Assembly (NCBI GenBank): GCA_947589125.1
Contig: CANPZZ010000003.1
Location: 1 to 47,597, forward strand
DNA length: 47,597 bases
Source of the DNA: an uncultured Lachnospiraceae bacterium
GTDB taxonomy: Bacteria > Bacillota > Clostridia > Lachnospirales > Lachnospiraceae
Direction: 5' to 3'
The position numbers and the translations under genes are program-made. Within the stretch, counting starts at the first letter, position 1, and every line of letters starts with the position of its first letter. Below the pieces are notes generated by a model. That model was not told the origin of the DNA and made no database searches. It saw only the letters and a program-made list of their open reading frames with translations. This document shows, one piece after another, positions 42,481 through 47,597 of this stretch.

Positions 42481-43767
42481 CTATTTTCTCGGTCCCAGAA
42501 CCCTTGGACCGGACAGCTTCTTATCCTCCGGACGGGCAAGAACCGGCGGCGTATCGTCGGACGGACGGGCCAGTACCGGCGGTGCGGCTTCCGGTGCGGA
42601 AGGCTGACCGGGAATATTCTCCGGTGCTGCCAAAGCCGCCGGCTGGCCGGCAGCCGCGGTATGCTCCGCAAACTGTACGATCTTCGCTCCGTCGGCCTGT
42701 ACGGTCCGTTCCGCCGTATCTCCGGCGGATCTTCCCGCCTCCGCGGCGCGGGTCCTGCGTCTGGCGCGCTCCGCCTGCTCCGGATGGGCCGAGGCTGCTG
42801 CCTCTTCCTCCTCTTTCACAAGACCGTCGTAGCCGATCAAACGGCGGTACTCTTCTTCTGACAAGAGGTCTTCATTGGCGCGGAGCAGTTCCTCCTCTGT
42901 CACCGGCTCCGGCTCCGAATTGCGGTGCAGGAAATCATCCTCATGCACCGGGACGTAGGGAGCCTCCGGTTTCGAGGTGTTCAAAGTCTCCGGTTCCGGC
43001 GTGTCCGCCGCGGAAGCCTTCGGCTCTGCTTCCGCCTGCTCCGGCGCATTCAGTTCGGAAACTGTCTGCTCCAGCGCATCCGATTCCGGGCCATCCATTT
43101 CCGCCGCGTCCATCTCCGATCCGTCTGCTTCCGCTTCTTTCTCCGGTTCCGGACCGGAATCCCCGCCCACAACCTGCTTCAATCCTTCATCCACCACATC
43201 GACCACCGCCTCTGTGATGGTTTCCGCCAGATCCCCCAGAGAATCCACAAGTTCTTCAAACTGTGCTCCCGCGAAATTCCCGAACAGGCGGCGATAGGGG
43301 TTGAACTCGCCGCAGACCATATCGTGAATCTCCAGGCAGGATACTGCCGAAGCCTTCAAAAGCTCCCTGTGTACCTGCTGCTGTTTCAGGCTCTCCTCCC
43401 GCATCCTGCGTTTCCGCGCCTCGTCAATCTTCTCCGCGGCCGTACCGGTCAGCCGGCCCCAGTAGGCGGTGTCTTCCTCAAGCCTGGCGTCGTCGCCCAG
43501 ATCATGGGTTCTCAGCGCGTCCGCCATCTCGTCCAGAACGCTGTCCAAAAATCCCTGGCCCCGGCCCGCAGTCTCGCCTGCGCCCGCCTGTCTTTCATTG
43601 GCTTCCAGCGCATGTATGGCCTCGTCCACGTTCATTTCCGTAGTACCCAAAAGATACATGAGTTTAAATCCGTCCGCTTCCCGCGCATGCTCTCCGCCGT
43701 CCTTTAATCCCTCGGCGATCTCATGGATCCTTCTCCTTGCGTCTTCTCTGCTCTGATATGCCGGCAT
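42481..43767 (-). CDS. 428-aa acidic, largely disordered protein, candidate substrate
   Basis: There is no known family, signal peptide or membrane helix. Residues 1-200 are helical (EIAEGLKDGG, ALEANERQAG, FEELVDSLGDLAETITEAVVDVVDEG). About 210-330 is Glu/Pro/Ala/Ser-rich and strongly acidic. The C-terminal part has the doubled motif PPVLARP and ends KKLSGPRVLGPRK, resembling the tails of the partial gene (PVLAGPTKG) and the 851-aa protein (DRVIRSGP). GGGAGG lies 7 nt before the ATG; a longer frame upstream is not supported. It has its own promoter P3. Confidence 0.75.
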   Translation of the reverse strand: MPAYQSREDARRRIHEIAEGLKDGGEHAREADGFKLMYLLGTTEMNVDEAIHALEANERQAGAGETAGRGQGFLDSVLDEMADALRTHDLGDDARLEEDTAYWGRLTGTAAEKIDEARKRRMREESLKQQQVHRELLKASAVSCLEIHDMVCGEFNPYRRLFGNFAGAQFEELVDSLGDLAETITEAVVDVVDEGLKQVVGGDSGPEPEKEAEADGSEMDAAEMDGPESDALEQTVSELNAPEQAEAEPKASAADTPEPETLNTSKPEAPYVPVHEDDFLHRNSEPEPVTEEELLRANEDLLSEEEYRRLIGYDGLVKEEEEAAASAHPEQAERARRRTRAAEAGRSAGDTAERTVQADGAKIVQFAEHTAAAGQPAALAAPENIPGQPSAPEAAPPVLARPSDDTPPVLARPEDKKLSGPRVLGPRK

Positions 43768-43900
43768 ACTGCAGCCTCCCTTTCCTTCTCCCGGATCTGT
43801 CCGCACGGCCATCCTCCGGCCCCGCGCTCCGGCTCACATGAAAACACCATCTTCTTCCGGCCGGTCCGTAATTCTGCCCGTACGGCAGTGTTATCTGTAT

Positions 43901-43935
43901 TATAATGAATCAGATACAACAAATGTACAACAAAC
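43901..43935 (-). promoter_or_regulatory. Promoter P3: two 11-bp repeats, 7 nt, -10
   Basis: Minus strand: TTGTTGTACAT at 43935-43925, TTGTTGTATCT at 43924-43914, 7 nt, then a consensus -10 TATAAT (43906-43901). It is placed about 130 nt before the 428-aa gene. This is the third copy of the P1/P2 layout and has the best -10. Confidence 0.75.
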
Positions 43936-43955
43936 ACGAAAGCGCTTATTCCCGC

Positions 43956-46511
43956 TTACGGGCCGGAACGGATTACCCTGTCCTGGTTCTGAGGCTGCGG
44001 ATCCTGCACGGCCCGGTTCTGCGGCGTCTGATTCTGCGCCGCCCGCAGATTCCTCGCATTTCTCGCGCTCAGTTCCCTTTGCATTCGGAGATTCTTCTCA
44101 AATCGGATCCCTTCCTCATACATCCTCTGCGCCCTGTCTGTCGCGGGCATCTCTTCGCGGGGATTCACGAAAAGCGCGGGTACGACGCGGCTGAAGATAT
44201 TTTCCGGATAGGCGTGGGCGGTTACGAATATGCTGCCGTCGGAAAGATCCTTTCCCTTCAGGACCAGATCCTTCCAGGCCAGATCGCCCCATTCCTCCGG
44301 CTGAACCTTCTTCACCGAATCCTGCTTAAGCCACTGTGCCACCGTATCGATCCGGCCCCACAGGGCGTTGATCTCCTTTTCGCTCAGCAGATCCTTGAAT
44401 TTGTATTCAATCAGCGTCCGGTTCTCCGGCTTCGCCAGATTCTGCATGAAATCATAGGTTCTCTGATCCACCACCCGGACCAGCCCCAGATGACTGGAAT
44501 GGAACCCGCGGGTCTCCACGTCAAAAACCCCAAAGGACATGTCGTGGTCGATCCCTTTGATGGAGATCGGATATGTGGTATTGTCCGACTCCCAAATGAT
44601 GTTGTCGCGGTGACGGTCGCACTGCCCGCAGAGCAGATCCAGGATCTGCAGATCCGCCAGCTGCCTCTTTACATTCGGAGAACAGCCGGAGACCTTCCAT
44701 CCGTCGATCTGATGCCTCATGCGGAGCCTGCTGCCGCTTCTGCCGTTGGCGGTCTCCATAAGAATACCGTCCACCGCGTTTTCGCCCGTGCCGGCCCGTG
44801 CCTTCTGCGCCTGGGCCACCACATCCGGACAGCCCAAAAGGCCCGCCAGGACCGAAGTGGCGATCGACCGGTCATTGAGCCGTGACAGGCTTTCCGAAGG
44901 AACGCCGGCCATTCTCTGCGTCCCATACTCGTTCGCCGCCTGCTTATGACAGCGGTCCTGGAATTCCAGACAGGTTTTTTCCAGATCCTCATTTCCTTTT
45001 AATGCCTCCGGAATATAGCTGAGGATATTGAACTGCGGACCGGCGATCGACGTCGGCATATGGAGGTTATTGCATCTCTTGTCCGCCTGGACCGCGTCAA
45101 ACAGGCGTTTCCGCCCCGCCTCCGGAACGTTTGTGTTCCGGTTAATGATTTCTTCCATCTTCGCCCGCGTCATCACCCTCGGGACACGGCCGCTTAAATA
45201 GCTGTCGACATCATTGGCCATGCCCTGCCACGCGGCCTTTTCCGCCGGCGCGGCGTTGGGGCCGAGAAACGCATGCCTGTGAAGGAAATCCATAAATTCG
45301 TCGCCGCTTTGCATATACTCGATCTCTTCGAACAGCTCGGCGCCCGCCAGCTTCAGAGTAATGGCGTCCTTTATCTCATCAGGAATGCCCGGCTCCGCGT
45401 GCAGGCGCCGCAGATAGTCCTCCTTCATGGACTTTCCGAACGGCTTGTTCTCGGTAAAGAAGCCTTTATCCGGTCCTTCCTGGATCTGGATCCTGGAACT
45501 CATGGCCCCGCCGACTCTCGGGGCGTTCGCAGGGATCCGAACGAACCTGGCCTCGGTGGCGACATCCAGAAGCGTAGGTTTCTTCCCCTCCTCAGGCAGA
45601 TTGCCCTGCTGCATGCGGTTTTTGTAAAGCGTCAGCGCTATCTGCTCCTGCCTCTCCGTGTGCAGGATACCGGCAATAATGCTTAAGCGCTGCTGGCCCA
45701 GCTTTGAGGAAGCGCCCTTCCGCTGCTGGATATACTGCCGGCAGGCGTAGTCAAGTTCTTTATAGGCGCTGATCATCTCATCAATGTTCTCCGCCGGATC
45801 CTTCTCCCAGTTGTCGCTGATCTTCTTAAGGGCGTCGGTTATGTTCCGGTACAGCCGGGAGTCATGGTGGAGCGAGCCGCTCTTCATCTGCGATTCATAG
45901 CTGTCCATCTGCGCGACCATATCCTTAAAGGAGAGCTTCCGCGACCGGCCGGCTTCCTCGCTCCGGAAGCCCCGCTCCACGTCCGGATCCGGATTGACCG
46001 TATCGTACATCTCGCGGTAGCGCTTCGACGCCGCCGCTTCCGCCGCTGCCGCCTGGCCGCCCCGCTCCAGGTCGGTCTCCCTCGCATCCGCCAGATGAAG
46101 ATTCTCCTGGCCACTCTGTCCCATCAGATAGAGATGGTTTTTCAGATCCGTATTCTGCGGATTTGTCTCATAAAGCACCGACGAACGAATCCGGAGCATG
46201 GCGTAGGCCATCGCCGCGTCTGCGTTCACGATCCTGTCCTCATTTTCGAAAATGGGGAAGGTTTTGTCGTCCTGCCGCAGCTGGTTTAAAACCTCCTGGA
46301 GCCAGGCAATGGAGCCGGGCCTGCCCACGCCCGGCTGCAGAGCGAAATTGCCGAATAGGGTCTGGAAATCGCTGCTCAGCTCCTGAATATAGCTTCTCGC
46401 CGCTTCCGGAATATCATCGCCGTTTCCAAGCGCCGCGGCACGGATACTCAGTCCGTAGGCCAGACGGGCGCTGTCCCTTGGGTCTGCTGTCAAATGATGA
46501 ACGCTGCTCAT
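43956..46511 (-). CDS. 851-aa protein with PI3/4-kinase/HipA-like catalytic core, candidate effector
   Basis: Residues 1-320 are helical and unrecognised. From about 334 a kinase-like fold begins: GGAMSSRIQIQEGPDKGFF strand pair with a Lys soon after, a long helical insertion, RSIATSVLAGLLGCPDVV and GILMETANG, then the catalytic loop CDRHRDN (631-637) and GIDHDMSFG (653-661), equivalent to DxxxxN and D-x-D/DFG in PI3/4-kinases and HipA. The tail is Gln/Asn/Arg-rich. There is no signal peptide. The ATG has GGAGG 8 nt upstream; a TTG 15 nt earlier falls in the ribosome site. Its target (lipid, protein or nucleotide) is unknown. Confidence 0.75.
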   Translation of the reverse strand: MSSVHHLTADPRDSARLAYGLSIRAAALGNGDDIPEAARSYIQELSSDFQTLFGNFALQPGVGRPGSIAWLQEVLNQLRQDDKTFPIFENEDRIVNADAAMAYAMLRIRSSVLYETNPQNTDLKNHLYLMGQSGQENLHLADARETDLERGGQAAAAEAAASKRYREMYDTVNPDPDVERGFRSEEAGRSRKLSFKDMVAQMDSYESQMKSGSLHHDSRLYRNITDALKKISDNWEKDPAENIDEMISAYKELDYACRQYIQQRKGASSKLGQQRLSIIAGILHTERQEQIALTLYKNRMQQGNLPEEGKKPTLLDVATEARFVRIPANAPRVGGAMSSRIQIQEGPDKGFFTENKPFGKSMKEDYLRRLHAEPGIPDEIKDAITLKLAGAELFEEIEYMQSGDEFMDFLHRHAFLGPNAAPAEKAAWQGMANDVDSYLSGRVPRVMTRAKMEEIINRNTNVPEAGRKRLFDAVQADKRCNNLHMPTSIAGPQFNILSYIPEALKGNEDLEKTCLEFQDRCHKQAANEYGTQRMAGVPSESLSRLNDRSIATSVLAGLLGCPDVVAQAQKARAGTGENAVDGILMETANGRSGSRLRMRHQIDGWKVSGCSPNVKRQLADLQILDLLCGQCDRHRDNIIWESDNTTYPISIKGIDHDMSFGVFDVETRGFHSSHLGLVRVVDQRTYDFMQNLAKPENRTLIEYKFKDLLSEKEINALWGRIDTVAQWLKQDSVKKVQPEEWGDLAWKDLVLKGKDLSDGSIFVTAHAYPENIFSRVVPALFVNPREEMPATDRAQRMYEEGIRFEKNLRMQRELSARNARNLRAAQNQTPQNRAVQDPQPQNQDRVIRSGP

Positions 46512-46526
46512 CCTGTTTTCCTCCAA

Positions 46527-47597
46527 TCATCCTTTCGTCGGGCCGGCGAGTACGGGCTGTTTCTTCTGGGCAGGCTGCTCCACGGACTGCTTTTCCGCGG
46601 ATTTCTCATCAGACTGTTTCTCTACGGACTTTTCCCCTGTCTGCTTTTTTCCGTTCTGATCGACGGTCTGCGTCCCCGTGTGCTTCTCCGCAGACTGCTT
46701 CTTCTCCGTTCCGCGGATTTCTTCCAGAAGATCCGCAGCCGGGCGCCGGTTCGGATTCTGGTTCGCTTCCGGCTTCGGTGCAGGTTCGCTCTTCTGCCCG
46801 GATTTCTGCTCCGTACTCCGGGACTTCTCAGTCTGCCCGGGCTTCTGCTTCGCATCCGCGGACTTCTCCGTCTGTTCGGGCTTTTGCTTTACATCTCCGC
46901 GGATCTCCTCCTGAAGATCCGTAGCCAGATGGCGGTTCGGATTTCCGGACGGCGTCGGAGCCGGCGCTTCCGAGAGCTTTCTGGTTCCGTCTCCGTCAGC
47001 CTGCGTCTGCGGCTGCCGGCCTGGCTGTGCTGCCGCGGCCTGCGTACTGCCTGACTGTGCCGCTGCGGCCTGCGTACTGCCTGACTGTACTGCTGTGACC
47101 TGCGCACGGCCCGGCTGCGCTGCTGTGGCCTGTGCACGGCCCGGCTGCGCTGCTGTGGCCTGCGTACGGCCTGGCTGCGCCGCTGCGGCCTGCGTACTGC
47201 CTGACTGTACCGCTGCGGCCTGCGCGCTCCTATACCGTTCGATCCGGTCCCGCGTCATCGCATCCTCCAGTTCCCCGCGCTCCTGCGCCTCTTCCGCCTG
47301 ATGCTCCGCCGTCAGCGCCTTGAAAAGCTGCTCGTCCGCGGCCAGCTTGATCTTCTGGTGGCGTTCGCTCCTGCCGGACGCATCTCCGTAGAGTCTCTCC
47401 GCCTTCCGGGACGGCCGCGTCTGGTAGAACCGCACCATCCCGTCAAACGGCGACAGATCGATCTGGATCTCCGCGACGCCGGTCTTGTATGCGACATTTT
47501 CTCCCCGTTCATTGACCGTCAGGCCGCTCCGGATCATATCCACATGATGCTCGCCGCCCACCAGCACCGACGCCAGGATCGCCTTCCGGTTCGTCTC
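46527..47597 (-). CDS. Repeat-rich protein, 5' end beyond window, candidate substrate
   Basis: The frame is open to the window edge, so the N-terminus is missing (the last bases still code NRKAILASVLVGGEHHVD). Visible parts: a folded N-terminal segment (KTGVAEIQIDLSPFDGMVRFY), a helix, a block of 10-residue TQAAAAQPGR repeats, two copies of NPNRxxATDLxEEIRG-type motif, and a Lys/Gln/Glu-rich tail ending PVLAGPTKG. No family is recognised. It stops 15 nt before the ATG of the 851-aa gene, so the two are co-transcribed. Confidence 0.7.
   Translation of the reverse strand, partial: ETNRKAILASVLVGGEHHVDMIRSGLTVNERGENVAYKTGVAEIQIDLSPFDGMVRFYQTRPSRKAERLYGDASGRSERHQKIKLAADEQLFKALTAEHQAEEAQERGELEDAMTRDRIERYRSAQAAAVQSGSTQAAAAQPGRTQATAAQPGRAQATAAQPGRAQVTAVQSGSTQAAAAQSGSTQAAAAQPGRQPQTQADGDGTRKLSEAPAPTPSGNPNRHLATDLQEEIRGDVKQKPEQTEKSADAKQKPGQTEKSRSTEQKSGQKSEPAPKPEANQNPNRRPAADLLEEIRGTEKKQSAEKHTGTQTVDQNGKKQTGEKSVEKQSDEKSAEKQSVEQPAQKKQPVLAGPTKG
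47028..47230 (-). repeat. In-frame 30-bp repeats coding TQAAAAQPGR-type units
   Basis: Seven roughly 30-bp units (GCCTGCGTACTGCCTGACTG or GCCTGCGCACGGCCCGGCTG variants) code alternating SGSTQAAAAQ and PGRAQATAAQ decapeptides in the partial gene. The frame is kept in all units, and the number of units is likely to vary between strains. Confidence 0.8.

Noticed and set aside
15940-47597. Complete integrative conjugative element
   Set aside because: No integrase, relaxase or att repeat is visible and the left boundary runs into ordinary chromosomal genes; the right boundary is outside the window, so this is only set aside for now.

Overview
The window reads as chromosomal DNA of a GC-rich, Gram-positive Clostridia, most likely a gut Lachnospiraceae-type organism. 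This is inferred from strong AGGAGG-type ribosome sites, a pst/pho operon with 11-bp-spaced Pho boxes, LxGC lipoprotein signals and a DacF-type carboxypeptidase; no rRNA or marker gene fixes the genus. No tRNA, rRNA, CRISPR array, integrase or transposase was seen.

Left part (1-15.7 kb): housekeeping and stress genes. A phosphate regulon on the minus strand (pstS-pstC-pstA-pstB-phoU, then phoB and the 5' end of phoR) carries matching Pho boxes before pstS and phoB. Divergent from pstS is an orphan NMT1/SsuA-like binding lipoprotein. Then come an AT-richer hicA-hicB toxin-antitoxin pair with its own promoter and operator, a D-Ala-D-Ala carboxypeptidase divergent from a membrane-anchored polysaccharide deacetylase, maf, two CobW-type metal-chaperone GTPases (one fused to a YcgQ-like domain, one with a very His-rich insert), a cardiolipin synthase and a DtxR/MntR-family regulator.

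Right part (15.7 kb to the window end): about 32 kb with every gene on the minus strand, forming a type IV secretion-like locus. In transcription order it encodes: an unfinished repeat-rich protein at the edge; an 851-aa protein with a PI3/4-kinase or HipA-like catalytic core; a 428-aa acidic, disordered protein; a DUF1292 protein; a STAS-domain protein; a CPBP membrane protease; a VirD4-type coupling ATPase; a signal-peptide Ig-like membrane-anchored protein; two VirB6-like polytopic proteins; a VirB4 ATPase carrying a PrgI/VirB3-like N-terminus; a solute-binding lipoprotein; a small Met/Gln-rich protein; a second Ig-like anchored protein; a VirB2-like pilin; a 1694-aa lipoprotein; a small secreted wall-binding-like protein; and a 1445-aa Pro/Gln-rich repeat protein. 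A strong intrinsic terminator follows.

No relaxase, integrase, primase or attachment site is visible here, while candidate substrates (kinase-like protein, low-complexity repeat proteins with similar tails) are. I therefore read the locus as a possible protein-translocating T4SS rather than a plain conjugation module, but flanking sequence could overturn this. Three promoters in the locus share one unusual layout: two 11-bp direct repeats, exactly 7 nt, then a -10 box, with no good -35. This suggests a dedicated activator. Three intergenic tandem-repeat arrays lie at the distal end of the locus, one of them made of copies of the 3' end of the giant lipoprotein gene.
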